In this document: piece after piece, positions 29,246 to 41,700 of the stretch
How the letters are laid out: each line of letters begins with the position of its first letter
Position numbering within the stretch: position 1 is the stretch's first letter
DNA from: Corticium candelabrum
Taxonomy: Eukaryota; Porifera; Homoscleromorpha; Homosclerophorida; Plakinidae
Length of the DNA stretch: 64,000 nt
Reading direction: 5' to 3'
Assembly (NCBI RefSeq): GCF_963422355.1
Contig: NC_085098.1
Span: forward strand, 232,001 to 296,000
Position numbers and translations under genes: made by a program
Notes under the pieces: model-generated
What the model saw: only the letters and a program-made list of their open reading frames with translations
What the model was told of the DNA's origin: nothing
Databases searched by the model: none

Positions 29246-31677
29246 AAAAACATTTCAAAAATTGTACAGAGTCCCCTCTCGAGGGATCGACCCTCGCATG
29301 AAATTTCTCGATGACGCAAACGCTACGCATTCCAGTTATTCGAACACACACCCACGCCAGTTCTGTGTAGACTGTACGTGTCGTCGTCCTTCGCAAAGCT
29401 TCCAGCAATCGAATATTTCGTGCCGATGAAACTTACTCTTCTACTCAGTGACTCTAGCCGCTTCGTCTCTCCAAATTCTGATTGCATTTTCACTAAATCC
29501 AACCAACACGTCTTCTATAGCAAGCGCTACACGGGAGAGTGTCGATTTCTACCGAAAAAGCGCAAAGAGCAAGATTCGGATTCATTCAGCTTATCCGGGA
29601 CCTCGCAACAAAGATTGCACGTGACGTGTCTACGTCTTCCGTCAGAACGCTACAGTACTGTAAACCAGTACGAAGTACTGGCATGGATCTAGTTGCCGAG
29701 CGTAGTTACAAATAAGAACACAAAAGAATGACTCAACAGCTAGCAATCGACTGATGTCAGTACATTTCCATGCCATGCATGAGTGGCACTTTCTGCGCAA
29801 ATAACCCAATCATCTGCTGTTGGTTGGATTTCCTATTCACATGGAGAGAGTCTACCAACTTGATTCAATGAAACAACCCCACACTCATCAGGTGCTTTCT
29901 ACACCAGTTGTCTCGCTTCTTGTTTGCTTGATATCAAGCAAAACAAGAATCGATGAGATGCTGAAGTATCAGGCAGCTGGTCATTAATGACACCTAGCTA
30001 CAGCAAACACCATTTACAAAAGCAATTCTAGAAAAACAGTAATCCATATATAGCAACAGTCAGTTTTCTCTCTGTGTGATTCAGTGTCTGTGCATGACTT
30101 TGCTTTGGTCCTTGTGTAACTATTCAACTTGTTCCTTTGACAGCTTTCTAGGTTCTTCCTTTGCCTGTCTCTCTTCTTTTCATATTTACTTTTTGCTAGT
30201 TTTCTCTTGCTTTTTCTGTAATCTTATTTGCCAAGTTTTCTGCTGTATTTGCAGCTCGTGAACAACCTCTGGAATGCATGAAAGGTGAACAGTTGGTTGC
30301 TTAGTATACTGTATAGAAGATCTCAATTCGTCCTGACAAACCTTACACCAACAGAATAATTTGAACACCCGTTACAGAACCATATGGGTATCTGTATTTC
30401 ATGAGAAGCGTGTTTCAGTGTGCTAGGGCTGTACCACATCATGTGGGTTGAGTAGGTTGTGACTGTCTCAACCTAACAATCTGCTGTCACATCATGCCTA
30501 ATATAATTTATTACAGTTTACCAGATACTGCTATACAGTACTTTAGTATGCAACATTAATTAATTAACGGACAAAACAACCAACACAGAGGAACACACTA
30601 AAAGATTTATGTTAATTAAGATTGAAATCTCCTTGTACCTGCTATAGTCACACCCTCCTAAAATACAAATGTACAAATGGACACGCACAGCATCACTGGC
30701 ATATATTTATGTATCACTATGAGTATATTTATGACACCCAAATGACACATAGCAGACTATCAAAGTCTGTCTACACTGTTTGCAGACTCACGTAACTGTA
30801 CATGTACATGCAGTACATGTACCTACAAGGATACCTATTGTAGTTCCACTGCTAACAACAATGTGTATTCATTGGCGTGCCACATAACATCTCCAAATAG
30901 TGCAAGTAATAGTGAAAACTGTTATTAAAACTATATTTAATTTAGAATTTCATTGGCGTGCCCACATAACATCTCCAAATACTAGTGTGCAAGTACAATA
31001 GTGAAAAATTGTTTTTGAAACAATAATTTAGAATTTAGAAGGCTGTTGCCAAATAGTCTTTTCTCTTGTGCATGAGGTAATTCAGATGACAGGTAACGAT
31101 GACAATTCAACCTCAATGTTTCAGTCTCAAAAAAGACCTGATCTTGCTTCTTCAAGCTGTCTGCACTCACACAGTCTCCGTCTAGCCTCAGATGCCCAGA
31201 CTTTGGTCTAACTGTTCACAACAAGCTCCTAACAACTTGAATAAACCCATCAAAATCACTAGAAGTTAGTGTTGTCATTCCATGATTGCAGAACACTACA
31301 CTGGTTCAGTGAAGGTGTCCGAGATTAGGTCATGTGCAAGGGTTGGGGATACTGGAGTTGCAGTAGAGAGCAAAGAGCAGCCATCCGAGATTAGATACCT
31401 CGCATCCAACGAAAACACTATGAGAGGGCTAGATTTGTGGAACAACGGTATTAGTTACTGACATTTCTCAGCCACAAAGTTGATCAAAGCTGGAGTTAGC
31501 AATACAGCAACAGAAAAAATGCAGATCGCAACAACAGAAGGCGTGCACGTGTCCGACAACGCTCAAGATGTGATCCGGGACTCTATTAATTATGATCCTG
31601 TAATTTATAACGATTTATAACTCAGCATCTTAAGTTATCATAGCAACTGATTCTTATTCTAGCTGGCAAGCTATAAG
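29246..31677. other. Downstream flank of the ISWI gene, no gene recognised
   Basis: A plus-strand frame of 104 codons (29378-29692) and minus-strand frames here match nothing I know. The stretch next to 31678 probably holds the ISWI 3' UTR. Confidence 0.5.
30870..31036 (+). repeat. Tandem duplication, two units of 81 and 86 bp
   Basis: CATTGGCGTGCCACATAACA at 30870 and again at 30951 with small indels; both units end in TTTAGAATTT. Confidence 0.85.
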
Positions 31678-31773
31678 TTATTGACTCATGCCTGTTCCTT
31701 CTAGAGCCAATTTCTTGGCTTTGGGAGGACGCCCAAGACCCGTTGTTCCATCTTTAGCTTTGCGTTTCTGAGC
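31678..31773 (-). CDS. SMARCA5: ISWI/SMARCA5 last exon (C-terminal basic tail)
   Basis: Preceded by acceptor TTTTTTAG; 31 codons then TAA. Reads AQKRKAKDGTTGLGRPPKAK..., a lysine-rich tail like that of animal ISWI ATPases. It joins the previous exon (...TTSAK) in phase 0. Confidence 0.85.
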   Translation of the reverse strand, partial: AQKRKAKDGTTGLGRPPKAKKLALEGTGMSQ

Positions 31774-33028
31774 CTAAAAAATAGATCATCTCAAGATCAA
31801 AACATACAATAAAAAAGCTTAGACAAGTAACAATTCATTTCTATGATGTTCTCGGTCTATTCGAAAAGTGATTAGGTTCCTTTATTGAATATTCATTATG
31901 TTCTAACTGACAAGCACCCCACCAACTACAGGAGTATCATCCCATTCATTGCTTCTTGACAGTTGCTACTGACTCACTTAATTAAGAGAACAAAAAATAT
32001 TTTCTTAGATTTCAGTGTATGAAAAATGATTTTTACATGCATTGACTCCTTCATATTTTGTCCAAGCCTTTATGCTTTACAAGCTATCTGCCATACAAGG
32101 CTTGCAGTAGTCAGGCCACTCGGCAAGTGGTGGTAGCCTGTTGCTGCAAACGACTAAAGGTCTGAAACACAAAAACGTGAGATTGTTTAAAAGTATCAAG
32201 ACTCTGGGATGCATTTTGATCTAGAAGATTGTACAGTGGGACATTATTAAATTATTGTTGTTGCATGAATAACACCTTGATATGATTTGCTAATAAGTTT
32301 CACAAGTCCACTACAGAAATCTCCATCCATTGTGAGACGCAGTGAAATTGATTAACAGGTCACCTTCATAGACCCTCCTGCTGCTGCTGTTGCTCCATAA
32401 TCAATCAATAATCAAATACACTCCCACCCACACCAGTTTCTCCAAGTGAGTAACTTGAATACAAAGAAAATTTTACTATGCCTTTTATGGAACTTCTGCA
32501 ATCTTACATTTCATGCATTGCCAAATTCCATTTCCAACAAATGGTTCACTATTAGACCACAAATTGTTGACTGCATGTAAGTCATTATATTTCCATTTTA
32601 TTCTTGTATGCATGTGTCCAATAATGGACATCTACCCTACAGATATGTATGAGCAGTACATAAAGTACCGGTTCTGGCACACCTTCTGTAAGGGTTCTAA
32701 AAAGCTACTACTGCTCGCATGAAATAGGCTCCACAGAGATTGTACAAGGTCAATCGTAACAAATCGTCTATAGTTGTGCTAGTCCGCCCCAGTCTCCCGT
32801 TTGTGAGTCTAAGGCATGGATTACATGTTGTCTATCTCGTGGTCTATATGGTGTCTTCCTTTGTCAGGGCTCACACCCCACTTGGCACCGAGACGCGTGA
32901 AGACATGGCGAGAGCATAGTGAAATTGCACCCTATTAGAGTAATGTAGAGAAATAGAAACTATAGTATATAACCACAGAATTGTGTGTTGAAGCAAGTGA
33001 TGCCAAAGATGTTGAAGAGGTCTCTAAC
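31774..33028 (-). other. ISWI intron 6, proximal part; no gene seen
   Basis: AT-rich intronic sequence. Short frames such as 32513-32722 (plus) are not recognisable. Confidence 0.5.
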
Positions 33029-34006
33029 TAGCCTCGCAAGCCAAGCCTTCCTCTGTGCTCAATGCTTGAGCCGGAACTGCTCGCACGGGGAAGGCTTGGT
33101 TGCAAATATGTATGTCAGCTGATGACATGCAGCGGTCAGCTGATGACGTGCAGCGGTAAGTTCACATCATGAAACTTGACCTTAAAACTTGATTAACGAT
33201 TGACCTAACATGATTATAATGAGTGTCACGAAGACACCAGACAAAATGGACAGATAGCATTCTTTGCAACGGAGTTACATGCAGTCTCACTCCAAGTCAC
33301 TGAGGTAATCTCTAATAGGATTTTTCGAATTTGGATTTCAAACCCAGGTAACACCATCATCCCATCTACATTCTGGAGCAGTGGGAAAACTACTCAGAGG
33401 GACTGTGAAGTAAGCGGATGCTCCCTTCTCCACCTTACTGACATCAATTGAAGTTGTCCAAGAATGTCCGACGTTTAGATGCAGCCTCAACAATCAGCAA
33501 CAACTTGAGCTAGTGTGCAACCACGCTACAAGGGCAACTGTACATGTCTAGCTAGACTTCGCAGCAATGTAGTCTTGTTCCGTGCGTGGTTAAAACATCT
33601 CTAAAGGAAGACGCTATGCTACTAGACTAACAGGTGTAGGAAATTATCAGTGACAGTAACTACAGCATAGAAATCACGGCAGGTGCGTTGACCAACGTTT
33701 TAAAACTGTTAGCAATATGATCACCCCGTGGAGTGAGAACAAGGAACTGAACATGTGTCCAGTCTAGCTAAAAGGTTCCAGTAACTCTAATTGCATCAAG
33801 TCACCGACCAATAGAAACAATGTATTTAGGTCAAGTTTCATGACGTGAACATGCCACTGCAAGTCATGAGCTGACGCACGGATTTGCAACCAAGCCTTCC
33901 CTCCTTATGAGCAGCTCCGGCTCAAGCACCTCCTCTCACGTGCGAGCAAGCAAACAGCATGTGAGGTCGCACAGTGAGCACGAAGGAAGACTCGGCTCGC
34001 AAGGCT
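33029..34006. mobile_element. Foldback element M with TAGCC ends
   Basis: Left end TAGCCTCGCAAGCCAAGC and right end complement TAGCCTTGCGAGCCGAGT. The inverted match runs about 150 bp and includes TGCTTGAGCCGG, GGAAGGCTTGGTTGCAAAT and ATGAAACTTGACCT. The start TAGCCT resembles the outer element at 4466. I could not find a convincing target duplication. Non-autonomous; intronic in ISWI. Confidence 0.75.
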
Positions 34007-34858
34007 ACTCTTGGTGGCACTGCAGCTCAAGCTGGGAAATTGGAGAAAGACGAACACCACGACTCCAATGTTTCATCTTATGGTTGCTTGTTCTATCCTT
34101 TGGTAGTAGAGTCATATGGAGTCTGGCCAGAACATAGTCTTGAACTGCTGAATTCCGTTGCCAAGTCTCTAATGACAAACGGTTCAGGAGAGTGGACCTC
34201 CCACTGCCCCTTCTATAAATTTCAACGTTGAGGATCTATATTGGAGTATGAAGAACATTGTCTACAACCAGCCCGGCCCTCTAAGACGAGAAAAACACTG
34301 ACCTTGGTAAAACAATCACACAGCGAGTGGTACGAGAAACCAAAACATACTAATACCTATGTGCTACCTTCGAAGGTTTGATGAAATCAATGTCGGTACA
34401 TTCCATCGAGGAGACCTTGAAACCGAAGAGGAACGATGAGTGGCAGACGAGAACATTTGTCTTGACGAAAAATATATTGAGATGGTGAAGGAACCTGTTG
34501 AGGTCTTTAAAATTACCATACTGTTGTATTGTCGTCAGTTGTTGTACAACGTCCCTTAGACCAAAGTGCACGAGTATACACAGCAGGAGCATGACTGTAG
34601 AACTTAGCCTCCTCCTTAGACTCACGTGAGTTTGGCAGTGTCCGGTCCCCGTATGACACTTTCAACCTCCTGTGAGCCTGAGGACGAGGCTAGTAGAACT
34701 CAACTCGTGCTACAGTAGACGGAATACATGCGAGAGAATGAAGACAATAATCAGTCCAATGACTACCCAGCCAATCGGTACCGGCAAGTGCATGCTTACG
34801 ACACAGTCATACGCTATTCTATAATTAGCTAGATATGCAAATACTACATATCTCCCCT
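34007..34858. other. ISWI intron 6, middle part; no gene recognised
   Basis: A minus-strand frame at 34350-34625 is not recognisable. Confidence 0.45.
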
Positions 34859-35350
34859 TTAAATTATTACAAATCCAACTGGACTGAAGGTCTCCGTCGT
34901 CTTTGTGAATGTTATCACCACAAACTTCTTTGATTCTTCTGCTAAAGACATCTGCTGATATGCAATTTCGGCTTCATCGCTAAAAAGGACAGATGTCCAC
35001 GCCTCCACATCCCAGTCATAATACATTGCCACCCATTCTTGTTTGAGCCAGCGGTGTTCGTCCGTCAGCAGCGGTTTCTTGCGTGGCCTCCGAGAATGCA
35101 GTTCACTTTCATGCAGTCGTCTTCTAACTGTACTGCAGAAAATAGCAACATCAGCCTCCTGATGCAGCTGAAAGAATAGCTGTCTCAACGTCTTTCGCCT
35201 GTTCTCAATAGCAAGGCGCTTCAACATCCTGTCCTGACGTGCGGTGGGTTTTTTTTCTACCAGGACGTGTTGCATCGTCGCTGCTACCGTTTGACAGCCT
35301 CTGCAGGCATTGATGAACTGCTGTCTTCGATCTTCCCACTTACACTGCAA
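34859..35350 (-). pseudogene. Tc1-like transposase fragment
   Basis: Helix-turn-helix region (ENRRKTLRQLFFQL, STVRRRLHESELHSRRPRKK), then PLLTDEHRWLKQEW and VLFSDEAEI, which carries the first catalytic Asp of Tc1/mariner transposases. The reading then loses similarity; the second and third acidic residues are missing. Inverted ends were not identified. Confidence 0.8.
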
Positions 35351-36792
35351 TCTGGCGAGTGGTATGGCCTACAGAATGCAGCACTTCGATCTTCCTCTGT
35401 TAATGGGACTGATCTGTTTTCCTCTTGGCATTACAGTAACTTACAGCGAACGAGCAAACCGAAACAAACTTGTGTAATTCAGCTGAAAAGGGACTAGCAG
35501 ATGACATGCTATCTTGTGCGCTTTTACTCTAGAGTTTTTGGCAGCTGAAACATTTCGCACATAGGTTGACTGTTTTGGAAACACCGGAAAAGGTTAATTA
35601 GTAACATTTTCTAACTTTTAGAGATTACTTGCAATGTTCCGACGCTCATTCTTCTACTGAAAAGTACACAACAACCTTTCTAATAGTACAATGCCTAAAA
35701 CTGTCAGATAAGACTCCAAAATATAAATTGGAGCAACATGCGCTAAAATCCTGTGTTCTGATGTTGAGTCCACTCTTCCTCTTGCTTGCACAAAAGTAAA
35801 GCATCTACGAATTATGCAGTAAAATTACAACTGCATTAACGTAAATTTGTGAAATTAACTCTCCAGGAGAAGCCACAACAGGACAAACAAAAACAGTCAG
35901 TTCCTGCGTTATGTCATACAGGTCGTGCGCAGTACGTTCAGAATTCGTAATTTCAACCAAAAACAAAGTATGGAATAGTGCGATTACGTTTACATCTAGT
36001 ACTGTCACAATTGAAAGATTTCACCTATTGTCTAGTTGCGGATACCATCGTTTGATGCCGTAAGACTTTCTCATCTTCCCCAACTTCCCCTGGTGCTCCT
36101 GCATAACATGCTGCTTGCACTAAATATGACGGCTGCAGCAAGTTCCTCACAGTTACATCGAAATATGCTGGTAAACCATGTTGAAAGTTAGGATAAAATA
36201 TGTCGCCTAGTAGTTAGAGTTACTGAGAGCAGAAATCTTTGCAGAAACACGAGGAAGATGATAGTGATAGGTAATTGAATTAGAGTTTGGGGACTTTAAG
36301 GAATGCTATTAAATGCATACCACCTCTCTTCGTCAAAACAAGGTGGGGTTTCAACCAGACTTCCACATATCACATTGTGGAAGTTGTCTGTTTCTTGCTA
36401 CTAAAATCATATCTACCCTATTTCGATCTATAGGATTTACCATTGTCTCCACTTCCTTACGTGCTGCCTGGTCACACACTCCATGCCTTTACTCTGTCAG
36501 AATCCTGAAATCGAGCAATTGTTTATTATCCTGGATATGAGCAGTTTGTCAACTTTCGCTGCTGGAGTATTACACGTAAATGTCATTGCACAAAAATGTC
36601 CCAATGCAAGCATCAAAGCGATGCATGTTTCAGTACAATACAGCTTAGCTATCCGCCTGTATATCGAGAGAGCCATTACAAACTAGCTTTGGTCTGTTAG
36701 TCGTCATTTGACGACCTAGATTACAACGTTAGTCATCAGTTGTAAAATTTAACTCGTCACATGACAACTTGACGACCTATTTTCGAGCCCTG

Positions 36793-36845
<53 letters not shown>

Positions 36846-37154
36846 GTGGGTAATATATAATGCATTTCATTGCAAAGTTGACCATTAAGACATCTGCTCT
36901 AATGTCATGTCTCGACACTGTTGTTACCAACTTGTAGAGACTGAGCCAACAAGAAGCTGTCTATCAGAAGGTTCATGAAAGTCAAGTGGATAGTGACCAA
37001 CAATGTCTGACTATCCAGTAGTCCAGTCTAATGGTTTAAACGTAAGTTGAATGTGAACGTACATTGTAATCCCCATTCACCACGCTTAATCAAACCATCC
37101 TTGTCTTGCATGAAACTTGTATGTTAAACACTGTTGACTTGTTTATCAAGCTTG
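35351..37154. other. ISWI intron 6, distal part
   Basis: No gene recognised. It contains an AT tract followed by a short CA tract at about 36794-36845. Confidence 0.5.
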
Positions 37155-37157
37155 TAA

Positions 37158-37744
37158 TACCCCGTTTACACAAGCACGCATAGTGAGCTGAGCCGTGCCA
37201 GCCGGCGTTTACACAAAACACTCCATACGAGGAAGCCAACACGTGTAACTAACGTGCTTTAGTTACTTGAGCTTGAAATAGCTCGCATTAGCTTACGCTT
37301 GCAACAGACAGAAGCCAAGCTGCTCGCGTTTGTCTCTATGGCTTTACAACAGTTATATCGAGAATGCGTAGGACATATACGAAACGCCGTAGGCCATCGT
37401 AAGGCAACTGCAGCAATGGACTTCAAAAGCTAAACTTCTTGCTCGGCTTTTTCGCTCTATCATATATATAATGTCTCGCTCCACGCTATTTGTGCCATTT
37501 TCACGCAGAAGTATGACGTGGTGGAAAGGGGTCTGGCTATTACCAAATAAGCATGCGCGGCCCGTTTTCCAGCACGCTATGCGTTTACACGATGTACTTG
37601 ACCGGAGCCAGCCCAGACTCGTGCATGTTGGCCCGGCTGAAATACCGAGCCGGGCTGGCACGGCTCAGCCCATGTTTTTCATGTACCATAGAAACCGAGC
37701 CAGCATGGGCTGGCCAATTTACAAGTGCTCGTGTAAACGAGGTA
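37158..37744. mobile_element. PIF/Harbinger-type MITE H
   Basis: Inverted ends TACCCCGTTTACACAAGCAC and (complement) TACCTCGTTTACACGAGCAC, flanked by TAA on both sides (37155-37157 and 37745-37747). A 3-bp TWA duplication is typical of Harbinger-derived MITEs. The interior has short AGCCGGGCTGGC-type repeats. No coding capacity. Confidence 0.8.
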
Positions 37745-38099
37745 TAAGAATTCAGTCATGCTCAAACAATTCGAAGTAGTTGAAGTTTGACTTTGCATGT
37801 TGAGCAGCTATGCTCTCTCTTTTTTTTAGAGAAATTCATTTGATTGCATGCAAACATTTAAAAAGTCGATTAGGCAACCTCAAAAGACAAACAGCTAACA
37901 CCTATCAGCCATATATGTACTTGTGGTCATCCAACACAAGTGGCATAAAGCAGTCAGTCTGTTGTTGCCTAATCAAATACCAAGAATGCCTAATATAAGA
38001 GAGACATCAACTGTATGTCTGTTGAGTACTTACAAAAATAAGCTCATGCTTTCCATTTATTCTAGAAGTAGATAAACACATTGCACATAAACGGGCAAC

Positions 38100-38216
38100 C
38101 TTTGCTGAAGTAGTTTGTCCATTATCTCCAGGCTTCATTCTCTTTTGCCTGTCATCCAGCTCTTGGTTTTCTCGTTCTATGAGTGTAATAAGAGTATTGC
38201 ATCGACGCTGCAGTTC
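38100..38216 (-). CDS. SMARCA5: ISWI exon 6 (post-SLIDE helix)
   Basis: Acceptor TCTTTAG before GAACTGCAG and donor GTTGCC after GCAAAG. 39 codons: ELQRRCNTLITLIERENQEL... This matches the highly conserved end of the SLIDE/spacer region of SMARCA5. Phase 0 at both ends. The donor GTTGCC is weak. Confidence 0.92.
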
Positions 38217-38797
38217 CTAAAGACACAATACATCCGAAGTTGGCACACCAAAAAGAGACGTATAACACTATTAAGCCTCTGCAAATTGGACAAGATGTAG
38301 AGTCTATTTACTCTGAGTGACTAAAATCCCTATTGCATCTACTACACACTAATTTAGTGATTGAAACTAAAGTAGTTAGCTTGAAATTTCATCTTCTGTA
38401 AGTTCCAAGTCCTAAGTATTATACATGCATGAACTACAGATCTAAGGATTAGCAACGACAGAAGCCATGGTGACAACTGGAAATAAAAAAAAGTGTACAA
38501 GACAGATCATCAAGCAGACAGAAAGCAGTACACTATAACAGGCAGTCCAATAAAGTAGTAAAATGCCATCAAATGTGTGATCCTAATGTTCACGAAGAGG
38601 CGATGATTTCTCAAACATTGAAAAAAGCTCCTCATCTGTAAATCAAAACTGACAAAGATTAATTCTAACTAGTATTATCAGGAATCACACGCATGATTGC
38701 TTTTGAAACTAAGACATCTCTCCATAAACACTCAAAGTTCTTTTAGAGTGGAATCTACTGATGTATTGACATTACGTTACCACCACTCCATGACCAT
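38217..38797. other. ISWI intron 5, proximal part; no gene seen
   Basis: Plain intronic sequence between exon 6 and the Kolobok-like element. Confidence 0.6.
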
Positions 38798-41700
38798 TTA
38801 AGAAAGGGTGCCACGGTCCCAATGCGATATGAGTTTTCTCTTTAGATATGTTCTTTCTAGTGTACTGTGCCTGTTTGATTTTTTTCCAGACTTTTCTTAC
38901 GTTATTTTTGTGTTACAATAGTGACATCTTTTCGCTTCCAGTCAAAGTCGAATATCTTCTTCCGGTTTCTACCCTTGATGTCACAAGGGAAAGAAAAACA
39001 ACAGCAACGCTCTTCAATTTGCAGAAGTTTCGAAGTAAATGCGAAACTTCGGAAAGAAACTTGCACTTTTGACTTGAACTTGACATCTACACAGCAAATT
39101 AGCAATGCGGGCAACACAAGTAAAACATACATTTTTGCTATAGACCGTAGTACACACCATGTTCAGGGTAATCGGGATTTGACAGGTTACCTGCCAATGA
39201 ATCTTTACATGGCACTTGACTATACCTATTGGAATAGCATTTGAGCCTAAAACGTAAGTGTATATATGTAGCAATCACGGAAAACTCACATAGGCTGCAC
39301 AGACTGCACATGTCCTACAGTCTAGCAGAGTTTGGTGGTTACCATGATACCCGCAGCCAATCAAGTGCAACACTGAGACTTTCATATGACAGCTCTTCGT
39401 TCGAGAAGTTCAAGAAAGTTCCACTAGATCCGGAAGATATAGCAATGTTGTTCACGAAAGACTCCCGCCAATTCATGTTGTTGAACCTTACAAATACGAG
39501 CCTCCGGGGGTACGAGAGAAGGAGAAGAGGCACATGAGTCAGATGAAGAGTCAGACAATGATGGAAACTTGATAACTTGGATTGGCTACTGCTGTCAGAT
39601 GTTAGATTTTGCACCTCGTAGTTTCGCATCGTATAGGCCTGTGTAGTTCAGGACACTGCCGAATTACAGCGTACTCCAATACCGATAACAGTACGAAAAT
39701 AATGCAGACGCAATGTCAGAAAATTGGTGAGTTCCAGACATTATCACATAGCTATAGCTATATAGCTAGATCTAAAAAGATCATCAATGTGCTAGCTGTC
39801 ATGCAAAACAACACTAACATAATTAACTGCTGTATCTGTGGATTACAGGCAATTTGGGAGGACAGTGAGAGTTGCTCTGTCCAGCTGTGCAGTGGTACGA
39901 ATAAAGGAAGCATTACCGTCTGAAGATTATGTTGGATATAGGTACTAATTTTTGGCAGTGTTGCTCAAATTACACTCATAGGCGTTGCAAGTCCATTTTC
40001 TCATAATATACATGAAATGCTTTACGATGATTCTTGCCCAAATTGAGTTCTATGCTCTTGAATGGCTCTTTCCTAGTCTGGTCTTTCATAAGTACTGCAT
40101 ACTGGTGGAGGCAGTGATAAGACAGATTCATAGGACTCCTTTTGTTGGCAGAATTTGAAGGTTCTCTGAACAGCTTACTCGACGTACCCTGCCAAAGATA
40201 GAGGAGAAGATGTGATACTTATAACTTAGCAGTTGTCTGAATTTTGTAATGTCAGTGGTCTCTATTCTGCAGTAAGAACAGAAGACTTGCATTTGCCTCA
40301 CCATAAGTAGGATCAACAGCTACTCGTCGAATAAGGTGACCTCCTTTCTTGTACTTAACACTATATCATATCGTTGTTGACCGTCCTTTGTCACAGCTTG
40401 TTCTCTGGCTGCATTTTCACTAAAATGCATTGTAGTCTGACAATGAAGACGATCATATAGATAAGTCTAGTAAATTGTGAATTCTAAATCTAATTGTTCA
40501 TAATCTTACCTACATAGCATTCCAATGTGCGAAAAGGAGACTGACTTTGGAGCAAGATGAATGATGACACTGTGGTATGCTTCCAGGGCTGCAGTTTGGT
40601 GAATTGTTGACAGCTGAGATATGCCTTTTACTAGTCTGCTGTCTGTTACCAAAGAAGAAAAACTTTTCAGTAGCTCTGGTGTCTGTAGACGCATGTGTAG
40701 TAACTAGGGAACAACAACACTTATACTACTTATGACGTTTGAACCATTTTTCAGCACCTTGCAGTGGGGGATGGGAACAAGTGGGGAAGTACTGGTCATA
40801 ACTACTGTGTATATTATGGACATGTCTGCGAAGAGATAGCCACTTGGCCTTGATGACATCAGAGTCACCATCTGGTGTTAAGGCAACGCACCAGTACAAG
40901 TGGTTTATAGTGCTTTCCTCATACTTAGCAATAAGATGGCAATCTTTCTGCTTGGATTGAGCTTGTATATTCTTTCTTAACCGTGTCCCCAAAAGTAGTA
41001 AAATCAAGTCAAAATTAAAGAGCATACACCTATGATAACATGGAACCTAACCTTAGAGACATGCCATAATCAAACCTATGCTTTACTGTGGGATAATTGT
41101 CTCTCATCCATTTAGCAATTTGAGGATGTCTGTGACTGTCAGTAACAAGCATTTAATTTCTCAAGTTGTGATCCTGTAAATATTGCATCACTTGCAAGAG
41201 ACCCTCTTTCTCCATGTGGTAGCTTCCACCAACCTCATGCTCTGTTTGTGGTAGAGAAAGATTTAGTACTAAAACATGCCTGAACAAGTTTAAAGTCTAG
41301 TACTTACTTTGATGTCAGCTCAATGGCAGAGTAGACTCCATACATGGCTGAATGACCTGGGCTGTCACACCTTCCATCTCCTCCAAGTACAAGAGTTTTC
41401 CCACCTTGATGTAACTTGTTTACCAAATCTGCTTGTTGCTTCTCCTATGTGGCGGCAATACCATGCTGGAGATAGACATTCTGGTGATGGACAAATGTGC
41501 GCCTCCTTATAGTATAGCATTTCATAATTTCGAACATCCGGAGTGCTTTTGGTGGCATGGAGCCACTAAATAGAATGGCTGCTGATGTCAATAAATTGCC
41601 AGCAGGTACGTCGCCAACAAATGGCTCACTTTCCCATAAGTGTAGGTGGCCACAATTACAACAAGATTGTGTGATCTGTACAAAGGATCCAACCACTTTT

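Noticed and set aside
29270..29340. tRNA- or small-RNA-like GC-rich segment (CTCGAGGGATCGACCCTCG)
   Set aside because: A short palindrome is present but no cloverleaf, no T-loop GGTTCGA sequence and no Pol III boxes.
33907..34231. Plus-strand frames at the right end of foldback M
   Set aside because: They lie in an inverted arm and match nothing; arm structure explains the sequence.
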